Below the pieces are notes generated by a model, which made no database searches, was not told where the DNA came from, and saw only the letters and a program-made list of their open reading frames with translations. A stretch of DNA of 39,786 nucleotides from an uncultured Bacteroidota bacterium. Lineage in GTDB: Bacteria > Bacteroidota > Bacteroidia > Bacteroidales > VadinHA17. The translations under genes and the position numbers were made by a program. This document shows positions 33,383 to 39,786 of this stretch, in pieces. Location of the stretch: the NCBI GenBank assembly GCA_903824785.1, contig CAIJYD010000046.1, positions 1-39,786 on the forward strand. The letters run 5' to 3'. Position 1 is the stretch's first letter. Each line of letters begins with the position of its first letter.

Positions 33383-34303
33383 ATGAATATTTTCAGAAGC
33401 TTTGAAGAGGCAGTGGCCATCAGAAATCCTGTTGTTACCATAGGTTCGTTTGATGGTGTTCACATTGGTCATAAAACAATTCTTAACCGTCTCAGGATGC
33501 TGGCTGAAAAGAACGATGGCGAATCTGTTCTTGTCACTTTCGACCCACATCCGCGTAAAGTCCTTTACCCCGATACAGCCGGGAAAGATCTGAAACTTAT
33601 TAATTCGGGAGAAGAAAAGATGGAACTCCTTAGCAAAGCGGGCCTTAATAATATTATAATAATTGAATTCACCAGGGAGTTCTCAAAAATTACCAGCGAA
33701 CAGTTTGTAAGAGATATTCTTTATGGAATGCTAAAGGCGAAGGTGGTGGTAGTTGGATTTAACCATCATTTCGGTTTTAATAAGGAGGGAGATTATAAAC
33801 AGCTCTGGGCCTGGCAGAAACTGTATAACTTTGATGCAGAAGAAATTCCTGAGCAGGAGGTTCAGCATGAAACAGTCAGCTCAACAAAAATCCGGCAGGC
33901 CATAAGCGAGGGTTATATTCAACGGGCAAATGCCTACCTCGACCACTACTATATTATTATGGGGATACCGGAAGTTTTTCATTTCGATGGTGCTTTTAAT
34001 ATTCCTTCTCTATTTAAAGTTCCGCTTACTGAAGAATGCAAACTTCTTCCTTCTCCAGGTATTTATGCGGTCTCTTTAGAGGGTGATACTTTTTACTCAA
34101 AAGGGATGGCAATCATTCACAAAAGAGCTGAAGAGAAAGCTGAAGTTCTTCTTGATATTTTTGAGGATATCAAACTGTCTGCTGGCCGCAAAATCACCAT
34201 CTTTTTTCATAAAAAAATCCATGGTGCTGTTAATCTGTTAGATAGTAAATACGAGGGGAGGATAATTTATGCAAAAGAAGAGATTTCGGAACTTATTTTC
34301 TGA
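33383..34303 (+). CDS. RibF-like FAD synthetase with degenerate riboflavin-kinase domain
   Basis: A 306-residue protein of the RibF family. The N-terminal nucleotidyltransferase has GSFDGVHIGHKTI, VTFDPHPRKVL, GFNHHFGFNKEGD and SSTKIRQAI, so FMN adenylylation to FAD is well supported. The C-terminal half (about 185-306) occupies the riboflavin-kinase position, but the usual GFPTAN-type motif and the conserved kinase catalytic region are not visible (GIPEVFHFDGAFNIPSLF instead). It is probably FAD synthetase only, and possibly a second copy serving the flavin-dependent complex next door. It begins 16 bases after rex, suggesting co-transcription. Confidence 0.8.
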   Translation: MNIFRSFEEAVAIRNPVVTIGSFDGVHIGHKTILNRLRMLAEKNDGESVLVTFDPHPRKVLYPDTAGKDLKLINSGEEKMELLSKAGLNNIIIIEFTREFSKITSEQFVRDILYGMLKAKVVVVGFNHHFGFNKEGDYKQLWAWQKLYNFDAEEIPEQEVQHETVSSTKIRQAISEGYIQRANAYLDHYYIIMGIPEVFHFDGAFNIPSLFKVPLTEECKLLPSPGIYAVSLEGDTFYSKGMAIIHKRAEEKAEVLLDIFEDIKLSAGRKITIFFHKKIHGAVNLLDSKYEGRIIYAKEEISELIF

Positions 34304-34334
34304 CGTTTATCAGCTTCGGAGGCCTGCAAATAAT

Positions 34335-34342
34335 TATCTTTG
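34335..34342 (+). promoter_or_regulatory. Candidate -7 box of hydG
   Basis: TATCTTTG is an exact TAnnTTTG match within the palindromic TGCAAA-N8-TTTGCA (34325-34344). It gives hydG its own promoter with a leader of about 150 bases; no structured regulator was recognised in the leader. Confidence 0.4.
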
Positions 34343-34495
34343 CAGCAAGAAATAGCATCTTAGCAAACCCACCACACTTCTGAAAAAAGGTAAGCGATGA
34401 GGAGCCGTTGCAGGTTACAAATTTTATTAATGTTGTTATGAAGATATTTATTAACCACAAATTCATTATTCTGATTTTATTTAAATTATTTATTT

Positions 34496-35920
34496 ATGAG
34501 GTTCAATCCTGAGAAACTGAGCATCCCGGATCAACGGATGCAGCCTTTTATCGACCCGGAAGAGATTTGGAACCTGATAAACACTACAAAGCCTGACAAA
34601 CTGAGGGTAAGGGATGTTATTGCAAAATCGCTTGATAAGCAAAGGCTTACAATGGAAGAGACCGCTGTTCTCGTGAACGCCGTCGGTACCGGGTTGGCTG
34701 ATGAGATTAAACAGGGGGCACGTGAACTGAAACAGAGAGTATATGGGAACCGCATCGTTCTTTTTGCCCCTCTTTATGTTGGAAACAGATGTATCAATAA
34801 CTGTAAATATTGCGGTTTCAGAACTTCTAATGAAAAGGCTATTCGTAAGACATTAACAGATAATGAGTTAATTGAAGAGGTAGTGGCCCTTGAAGAGAAC
34901 GGGCAGAAAAGGCTGATCCTTGTTTATGGAGAGCATCCTGATTACTCTCCTGAATTTATTGCCCATTCAGTAAAACTTGTTTACGGTGTGAAAAAGGGAA
35001 ACGGCGAAATACGCCGGGTGAACATTAACGCTGCTCCTCTTGATATTGAAGGGTTCCGAACTGTAAAAGAATCAGGTATAGGCACATACCAGGTTTTTCA
35101 GGAAACTTATCATCCTGAGGCTTACAAATGGTATCATCTGGGAGGTAAAAAGAAGGACTATGACTGGCGTCTGACATCGCTCGACAGGGCGCAGGAAGCC
35201 GGAATTGATGATGTGGGTATCGGTGCTCTTTTCGGTCTCTACGACTGGAGGTTTGAGGTGATGGGCCTTGTTCGTCATACCAACCATCTGGAAGCTTGTT
35301 ATAATGTTGGTCCGCATACAATCTCTTTTCCACGAATAAAGGATGCAGTTGATCTCAATCCCGATAAAAAATATGAGACCGCCGACGATGATTTTAAAAA
35401 ACTGGTTGCAATACTCAGGCTTGCCGTTCCTTATACCGGATTAATCCTTACTGCAAGGGAAGCCCCGGAAATAAGAAAAGAGGTATTACAATATGGTGTT
35501 TCACAGATAGATGGTGGAACAAAGCTCGAAATCGGGTCATATGCTGATTCAAAAAGCGAGGAACAGAACCTTAACCGTGAGCAATTCCGGATAAGTGATG
35601 CACGTACCCTTGCTGAGGTGATAGATGAATTGTTAAGTGACGATTACCTTCCTTCATTCTGTACATCGTGTTACAGAATGGGCAGGACCGGTGAACATTT
35701 CATGGAGTTTTCAGTACCCGGGTTTATTAAACGATTCTGCACACCTAATGCTATTCTCACCCTTGCGGAATATATTTGTGATTATGGTCAGGGTGTTACG
35801 GTTGAAAAAGGGTGGCTTGCAATCGAAAAGAATCTTGCGAGCATGGAACCTGACATAGCGGCCGTTACCCGTGAGAAGATCGGGCGGATTAAAACCGGAG
35901 AGAGGGATCTTTATTTTTAA
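34496..35920 (+). CDS. hydG: [FeFe]-hydrogenase maturase HydG (tyrosine lyase)
   Basis: A 474-residue radical SAM enzyme that splits tyrosine to make the CO and CN ligands of the H-cluster. The SAM-cluster motif is CINNCKYC (CX3CX2C, near residue 98). The C-terminal auxiliary cluster motif is complete, CTSC...C with 22 residues before the last Cys (CX2CX22C, near 388-414), distinguishing HydG from ThiH. FAPLYVGNRC and EIGSYADSKSEEQN are further family stretches. Length is normal. HydE and HydF are not in the window. Its presence shows the cell can make a genuine H-cluster for at least one [FeFe]-type protein. Confidence 0.94.
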   Translation: MRFNPEKLSIPDQRMQPFIDPEEIWNLINTTKPDKLRVRDVIAKSLDKQRLTMEETAVLVNAVGTGLADEIKQGARELKQRVYGNRIVLFAPLYVGNRCINNCKYCGFRTSNEKAIRKTLTDNELIEEVVALEENGQKRLILVYGEHPDYSPEFIAHSVKLVYGVKKGNGEIRRVNINAAPLDIEGFRTVKESGIGTYQVFQETYHPEAYKWYHLGGKKKDYDWRLTSLDRAQEAGIDDVGIGALFGLYDWRFEVMGLVRHTNHLEACYNVGPHTISFPRIKDAVDLNPDKKYETADDDFKKLVAILRLAVPYTGLILTAREAPEIRKEVLQYGVSQIDGGTKLEIGSYADSKSEEQNLNREQFRISDARTLAEVIDELLSDDYLPSFCTSCYRMGRTGEHFMEFSVPGFIKRFCTPNAILTLAEYICDYGQGVTVEKGWLAIEKNLASMEPDIAAVTREKIGRIKTGERDLYF

Positions 35921-35969
35921 TCAGAGTAGCTCCTTCATATTATACTTTATTCCCTGATATTTCATTTCT

Positions 35970-36054
35970 TGTAGTATTTCTACTACAGTGTGTAGGGAAT
36001 CCCCTACACGAGAATGAGCGTTTCCCCTACAAAAGAATGAGCGTTTCCCCTACA
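35970..36054. promoter_or_regulatory. Array of CCCCTACA boxes upstream of the two-component operon
   Basis: CCCCTACA occurs at 36001-36008, 36024-36031 and 36047-36054, spaced by exactly 23 bases. The last two lie inside a 22-base direct repeat (36011-36032, 36034-36055). The first is the right arm of GTGTAGGG-N4-CCCTACAC (35990-36009), and TGTAGTA-N4-TACTACA (35970-35987) precedes it. The array ends just upstream of the expected -33 region, where an activator would bind. Confidence 0.65.
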
Positions 36055-36075
36055 AGCTATCTTATATAAAAGGTT

Positions 36076-36083
36076 TACTTTTG
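36076..36083 (+). promoter_or_regulatory. Candidate -7 box of the 7TMR-DISM kinase operon
   Basis: TACTTTTG fits TAnnTTTG and lies 22 bases after the last CCCCTACA box. Its distance to the ATG at 36159 gives a leader of about 70 bases. Confidence 0.45.
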
Positions 36084-36158
36084 TATTGGTAGAATTTCTC
36101 AAAAGCTTATTGGGGATTATTACAGAAGATTCTGTTTATACACTTTTGAAAGATATCA

Positions 36159-38135
36159 ATGAGATATTTTCTTTCAATATTTATTTTATTTGTTTCTCTC
36201 GCAGAATCTGAAGCGCAGAATGTTGTTGTTCTGGACAGCATAAGTCAGGAATACAGGGATATTACTCAGGTTTCATATTTATTCGATCCTTCCGGAGCAC
36301 TTACCCTGGCTGATGTTTCTGCACCAGGAAAGAATTCAGAATTCATTCTTAACACTAAGCCTGTAGTAAATCTTGGAATGACAGGCAGGGATTGCTGGTT
36401 AAAATTTCCTGTTGTAAACAGGTCGGATCTTCCTGACTGGTTTCTGGAAATACATTTTGCCAGCCTTAAAAATCTGACATTGTATCTTGTTGACGGAAGC
36501 GGGAAAGTTGTTTCTGTACAGGAGCAGGGGATCTCGCCCGGAAATGGATTCGGTAAGAATAAATTCAACTATCCTCTTTTTACATTAAATCTTCCTGACA
36601 CTTCGGCCTATAAAATCTATCTTCATATTTCAACTTACACTTCTTTAATTGTCCCTATTAACATATATAGTCCCACTGTGTTTTCTGTCGGGACCAGAGC
36701 TGACAGGGATTTTGTTTTTCTTTTGCTAGGTATTATTGCTGCTTCAGTAATATTTAATCTGTTACTGTTTTTTCTGACCCAGGAAAAAAGTTATCTTTTT
36801 TTATCCATCTACATGTTTTTTATTGTTGTTCATTCCTTTTTTCTTTACGGTTATGGCTATATATATATTGACTGGCTGAGTATTGCATTGAAATTGAATA
36901 TAAAGATTTTATTATATAGTCTCATCTGTATCAGCCATTCTCTTTTTGCAATTTATTACCTTAATATGCGAAAAGGAACGTTTCTTTTCAGGTTATTTAT
37001 TTTTATCGTAGTTGTTTTTTCAATTGTTTTTGCGGGAGTATTGTCGGGGGTTATTCCACTCCTGCCAGGGAACAAGTTCATTACATTTAGTTTTCTCGTT
37101 TTGGCACCTATTGACGTCACCGCAGGTATAATAATCTACAGGAGGGGATTTAAGCCTGCCATTTATTATGTAGTGGCATTCAGCCTGACTATTCTGGCTG
37201 CTATACTGACAACCAGTACTTTTTTTGGGGTTGATCAGTCTTCATTTATCGGACTGTACTCACATCTGGTATCATCGTCGTTTTTTGCTTTGGTAATAAC
37301 AATGGGACTTTCTGAGAAAATCTCTGCTCTGCGGGCTGAACGCCTGCATAACAGGCAGCTGATTACGGACAAGCTTGATCTGAGAATAGAAATATCTGAA
37401 CGCAAAGAGAAAGAGAATGCTTTACTTGAATCAGAGGCTCAGCTTCTTAGTCTTAATGCAACAAAAGATAAATTCTTTTCCATAATTGCCCACGATCTGA
37501 TGAATCCGTTTCATGCAATAATTGCATACAGTAATGATATGCTTGAAGATCTGAAGGAGAATGATATAAAACGGCTGGAACGAAATACAGGATTTCTGAA
37601 CGAGCTGGCAGAGAATACTTACAGCCTTTTAAACAATCTTCTTATCTGGTCGCGCTCTCAGACCGGGCAGATAAGTTTTAATCCTGTATATCTGGATATA
37701 AGTGATATCATAGCCGGTTCGGTAAAATTCTTCGAAACTATTGCCTCAGCAAAAAGTGTAACACTTATTAATAATGTAAGCAGTAGGATTTCAGTAAAGG
37801 CAGATTCTGACATGATTAAAACCATCTTTCGTAACCTGATCTCAAATGCAATAAAGTACACTTACAAAGGAGGCCGTGTAACAATTGATATTCAACAGAA
37901 TAATGATTTTTTAGAAATAAGTGTAACAGATACAGGCATTGGAATTGATGATGATAAGATTGACAGGCTCTTCTCAGTCACCAGAAGTTTCAAGACTCTT
38001 GGCACAGGAAACGAACCGGGAACAGGATTGGGTTTAATACTTTGCAAAGAGTTTATTACATATCATAATGGTTTCATCAGTGCAAAGAGTTCTTCAGGCA
38101 GAGGAACAACCTTCACTGTTAAATTGCCATTGTAA
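36159..38135 (+). CDS. 7TMR-DISM sensor histidine kinase
   Basis: A 658-residue membrane sensor kinase. A signal peptide (RYFLSIFILFVSLAESEAQ) leads into an extracytoplasmic beta-sandwich (about 25-180) of DISMED2 type. Seven membrane helices follow (about 185-385, from FVFLLLGIIAASVIFNLLLF), then a coiled coil, HisKA with FFSIIAHDLMNPFHAIIAY near residue 445, and HATPase (NLISNAIKYTY; VTDTGIGI; GTGLGLILCKEF). DISM domains often sense carbohydrates or other small ligands. It is followed after 24 bases by a REC-LuxR regulator, its likely partner, and sits between hydG and gvpA. Confidence 0.87.
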   Translation: MRYFLSIFILFVSLAESEAQNVVVLDSISQEYRDITQVSYLFDPSGALTLADVSAPGKNSEFILNTKPVVNLGMTGRDCWLKFPVVNRSDLPDWFLEIHFASLKNLTLYLVDGSGKVVSVQEQGISPGNGFGKNKFNYPLFTLNLPDTSAYKIYLHISTYTSLIVPINIYSPTVFSVGTRADRDFVFLLLGIIAASVIFNLLLFFLTQEKSYLFLSIYMFFIVVHSFFLYGYGYIYIDWLSIALKLNIKILLYSLICISHSLFAIYYLNMRKGTFLFRLFIFIVVVFSIVFAGVLSGVIPLLPGNKFITFSFLVLAPIDVTAGIIIYRRGFKPAIYYVVAFSLTILAAILTTSTFFGVDQSSFIGLYSHLVSSSFFALVITMGLSEKISALRAERLHNRQLITDKLDLRIEISERKEKENALLESEAQLLSLNATKDKFFSIIAHDLMNPFHAIIAYSNDMLEDLKENDIKRLERNTGFLNELAENTYSLLNNLLIWSRSQTGQISFNPVYLDISDIIAGSVKFFETIASAKSVTLINNVSSRISVKADSDMIKTIFRNLISNAIKYTYKGGRVTIDIQQNNDFLEISVTDTGIGIDDDKIDRLFSVTRSFKTLGTGNEPGTGLGLILCKEFITYHNGFISAKSSSGRGTTFTVKLPL

Positions 38136-38159
38136 TAATTATAGAGTAACAATAAGATT

Positions 38160-38990
38160 ATGAGCGGTTATACAATTCTAGTAGCTGAAGATGAGCCTTC
38201 AATCCTTATCCATACCTCTGAAACCCTGGAGAAAAGCGGATATTTCATAATGAAAGCCGTGAACGGGAAGGAGGCTGTAAATCTGTTAAATGAAAAAAGG
38301 GCTGATCTGATAATTCTCGACTGGAGCATGCCTGTAATGGATGGAATGGAAGCATTGCTTCATATTAAATCTGATCCTGTCACTGCTGCTATTCCCGTGA
38401 TCTTCCTTACCGGCCAGATGACATCGCGTGAGAATCTTAGTAAAGCCTTTGAAGCAGGGGTAACCGACTTTATAAAAAAGCCTTTTGATAAGTCGGAACT
38501 TCTTGCCCGTGTTAATTCTGTTTTTAAAACAGTAGAATACCACCGTCGGGAGATTACCGCCAAAGACAGGGAACTGGCATCGGTGGCTTTAAATATTGCC
38601 CACAACTCAGAAATAAACCAGCTTCTGGTTTCCCGGCTGGATCAGATAAAAGAGCTGGCCAGGAAAAACAGCTACGAGCTGATGCCGGTTATTAATGACC
38701 TGATAGAAGATGTCTCCGTAATAAAACAAACGCATAACTGGGAGAGATTCAGTGACCATTTCACAATGATCTATCCGGCATATGTGAAATCTATTTCCGC
38801 TGTACATCCCGGTCTTTCTCCTTCTGATATGAAACTATGCATGTTATTAAGGCTTAATATCAGCACTAAGGATATTGCAGCCATCACCTGTCTTACCTAC
38901 GACAGCATCCGGGTTTCACGCACTCGTCTGCGTAAAAAGCTTGGTCTCCATGGAGAAGCAGGACTGGTTTCCTACCTGCTCCAGTTTTAA
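38160..38990 (+). CDS. Response regulator with LuxR-like helix-turn-helix
   Basis: A 276-residue regulator. The receiver domain has VAEDEPS, phosphoacceptor in ILDWSMPVMDG near residue 53, FLTGQ and KKPFDKSELL. A helical linker (about 125-210) follows, then a C-terminal LuxR-like helix-turn-helix (LSPSDMKLCMLLRLNISTKD; CLTYDSIRVSRTRLRKKLGL). Paired with the 7TMR-DISM kinase, it is a candidate to bind the CCCCTACA array before that operon and perhaps to control the gas-vesicle genes that follow, but no copy of the array is seen before gvpA. Confidence 0.83.
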   Translation: MSGYTILVAEDEPSILIHTSETLEKSGYFIMKAVNGKEAVNLLNEKRADLIILDWSMPVMDGMEALLHIKSDPVTAAIPVIFLTGQMTSRENLSKAFEAGVTDFIKKPFDKSELLARVNSVFKTVEYHRREITAKDRELASVALNIAHNSEINQLLVSRLDQIKELARKNSYELMPVINDLIEDVSVIKQTHNWERFSDHFTMIYPAYVKSISAVHPGLSPSDMKLCMLLRLNISTKDIAAITCLTYDSIRVSRTRLRKKLGLHGEAGLVSYLLQF

Positions 38991-39219
38991 TTTACCTTAT
39001 TTAATATTTGCTGCTGTTCCTCAGTTTAGCTCTCATTTTCTATTCTTTTTTCCCATTCTGCTCCGGTTTACTGCTGCCCATTTCCGCACACATGTGCGAT
39101 AATTTCATTTTATTTTCCACCCCGGGTCACAGTCATTTGGTAGTTCCCGGTTTCAGAATATAAAAATTCATTTTTTTTATTCTTTTACAATCAGATAATT
39201 AGCCTTCAAAAAACAGGTG

Positions 39220-39237
39220 TATTCCGGAGTCGGAATA
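39220..39237. promoter_or_regulatory. Inverted repeat abutting the gvpA promoter
   Basis: TATTCCG-N4-CGGAATA has perfect 7-base arms and lies four bases upstream of the -24 element. Its position suggests a regulator site, although sigma-54 activators usually bind further upstream. Confidence 0.45.
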
Positions 39238-39241
39238 ATTG

Positions 39242-39257
39242 TGGCACACTGTTTGGT
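39242..39257 (+). promoter_or_regulatory. Sigma-54-like promoter of gvpA
   Basis: TGGCAC-N5-TTGGT matches the -24/-12 consensus TGGCAC-N5-TTGCW except for G instead of C at -12. Start of transcription would be near 39268, giving a leader of about 68 bases. No Bacteroidota -7 box was found closer to the gene. Confidence 0.5.
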
Positions 39258-39321
39258 TAATCCTATCGAACAAGAGGTAAACCGTCCCTCATACAAAGTA
39301 CGGAATTGTTAAATAAATAAT

Positions 39322-39326
39322 AGGAG
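39322..39326 (+). promoter_or_regulatory. Shine-Dalgarno of gvpA, copy 1
   Basis: AGGAG nine bases before the ATG, repeated at 39615-39619 before copy 2. Such strong sites are rare in this window, which fits an abundant structural protein. Confidence 0.6.
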
Positions 39327-39335
39327 ATTAAAAAA

Positions 39336-39542
39336 ATGGCAGTAGAAAAAACAATTGGTTCATCAAGTCTCGTAGAGGTGATCGACCGTATCCTTGACAA
39401 AGGTGTTGTAGTTGACGCATGGGTAAGAGTATCTCTGGTTGGTATCGAACTGCTTGCTATCGAAGCAAGAATAGTAGTTGCCTCTGTTGAGACATACTTG
39501 AAATATGCTGAAGCTATTGGCTTAACAGCTAAAGCAGCATAA
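39336..39542 (+). CDS. gvpA: Gas vesicle structural protein GvpA, copy 1
   Basis: A 68-residue GvpA, the main shell protein of gas vesicles. The family core is clear: an N-terminal [20 protein letters not shown] helix-strand, [20 protein letters not shown] beta hairpin, and an amphipathic C-terminal helix [12 protein letters not shown]. Length is typical. It is preceded by a strong AGGAG and a sigma-54-like promoter, and is followed after 86 bases by a second copy. The remaining gvp genes are presumably beyond the right edge. Confidence 0.95.
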   Translation: MAVEKTIGSSSLVEVIDRILDKGVVVDAWVRVSLVGIELLAIEARIVVASVETYLKYAEAIGLTAKAA

Positions 39543-39628
39543 GCATTTATAACTTTACTATCGAACAAGAGGTAACCGTCCCTCTACAAAGTGCGGCATT
39601 ATTAAATAAATAATAGGAGATTAAAAAA

Positions 39629-39786
39629 ATGGCAGTAGAAAAAACAATTGGTTCATCAAGCCTCGTAGAGGTGATCGACCGTATCCTTGACAAAGGTGTT
39701 GTAGTTGACGCATGGGTAAGAGTATCTCTGGTTGGTATCGAACTGCTTGCTATCGAAGCAAGAATAGTAGTTGCCTCTGTTGAGAC
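39629..39786 (+). CDS. gvpA: Gas vesicle structural protein GvpA, copy 2 (partial)
   Basis: The first 158 bases of a second gvpA, cut by the window edge. It differs from copy 1 by one base only (C at 39661 for T at 39368), which is a silent change in a serine codon. The leader is also copied, including AGGAG at 39615-39619. The protein part present is identical to copy 1, so the duplication is recent or kept alike by gene conversion. Confidence 0.93.
   Translation, partial: MAVEKTIGSSSLVEVIDRILDKGVVVDAWVRVSLVGIELLAIEARIVVASVE

Larger units (their letters stand above)
38991..39335. other. Regulatory intergenic region before gvpA
   Basis: 345 bases with no coding sequence. It contains CGCACA-N2-TGTGCG at 39085-39098, CCGGG/CCCGG inverted arms around 39122-39152 that may end the upstream transcript, the TATTCCG-N4-CGGAATA palindrome at 39220-39237, a sigma-54-like promoter at 39242-39257 and the Shine-Dalgarno of gvpA. 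Confidence 0.6.
39263..39786 (+). repeat. Tandem duplication of the gvpA leader and gene
   Basis: The block from 39263 (just before the predicted transcription start) recurs from 39558. The gene starts are 293 bases apart; two single-base indels in the leaders account for the 295-base offset of the block starts. The second copy has no sigma-54-like promoter of its own, so both genes are probably read from one promoter. Confidence 0.9.

Noticed and set aside
34428-34478. Possible Rex site before hydG (TTGTTA and TTAACCACAA half sites)
   Set aside because: The half sites are too far apart and the right arm is broken, so the spacing does not fit Rex.
34496-35920. Alternative call of ThiH (thiamine thiazole synthase subunit) for the HydG gene
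   Set aside because: The C-terminal CX2CX22C motif of HydG is complete, and the gene lies in a hydrogenase locus without thiamine genes.
36011-36055. Direct 22-base repeats that could be read as a CRISPR remnant
   Set aside because: There is only one base between the copies, no spacer-sized gap and no cas genes. The periodic CCCCTACA boxes fit a promoter-binding array better.
39308-39325. TTGTTA-N6-TAATAG resembling a Rex site before gvpA
   Set aside because: The right arm matches only 4 of 6 bases, the left arm is not kept in copy 2, and the site overlaps the Shine-Dalgarno.
39263-39568. 101-codon antisense open frame over gvpA
   Set aside because: It is the reverse shadow of gvpA and its leader, repeated only because the gene is duplicated.

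Overview
The window looks like a chromosomal segment of an anaerobic member of the Bacteroidota, probably Bacteroidales/Marinilabiliales-like. Support comes from Bacteroidota-style -7 boxes (TAnnTTTG) ahead of several operons, the general lack of Shine-Dalgarno sequences, and typical gene types: 7TMR-DISM histidine kinase, propeller/Y_Y_Y SpoIIE phosphatase, GH116, GH9-deacetylase and GntP with Gfo/Idh/MocA. The [FeFe]-hydrogenase-type genes, HydG and Rex point to fermentative, redox-controlled metabolism. No taxon was confirmed by a search.

Layout. 1-330 is hairpin-rich intergenic repeat DNA. 407-3921 is a three-gene sugar/polyol/sugar-acid operon (zinc-type dehydrogenase, Gfo/Idh/MocA oxidoreductase, GntP permease). 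4005-7331 encodes a membrane-spanning propeller-SpoIIE phosphatase. 7430-13781 holds a beta-CASP metallo-hydrolase, a secreted GH116 glycosidase, a two-domain esterase and a small membrane protein. 13826-17038 (minus) holds a YgjP-type metalloprotease and a GH9-polysaccharide deacetylase lipoprotein. 17141-20291 contains a beta-carbonic anhydrase, a Spy/CpxP-like secreted protein, a membrane metallophosphoesterase and a Nudix hydrolase. 20511-21028 is a YefM/YoeB toxin-antitoxin locus whose toxin gene has an in-frame amber codon.

21033-35920 is the centrepiece, a large [FeFe]-hydrogenase-type locus. A minus-strand operon encodes a thioredoxin-like ferredoxin, a hydrogenase-like PAS sensor and a SpoIIE phosphatase. 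A divergent plus-strand series encodes a HydC/HydB/HydA-like complex, a hydrogenase-domain histidine kinase, a single-domain receiver, a receiver-histidine kinase, Rex, a RibF-like FAD synthetase and the maturase HydG. All three hydrogenase-domain proteins lack the proton-shuttle cysteine beside the H-cluster. The HydA-like subunit has also lost both proton-path glutamates and the H-cluster lysine. Rex-like operators lie in the divergent promoter region and before the receiver gene. I read the locus as a catalytic (or modified catalytic) complex controlled by two hydrogenase-derived sensors, one feeding a phosphatase and one a phosphorelay.

36159-38990 encodes a 7TMR-DISM histidine kinase and a REC-LuxR-type regulator behind an array of CCCCTACA boxes. 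The window ends in a gas-vesicle locus: a gvpA gene behind a sigma-54-like promoter, and a second almost identical tandem gvpA cut by the window edge.
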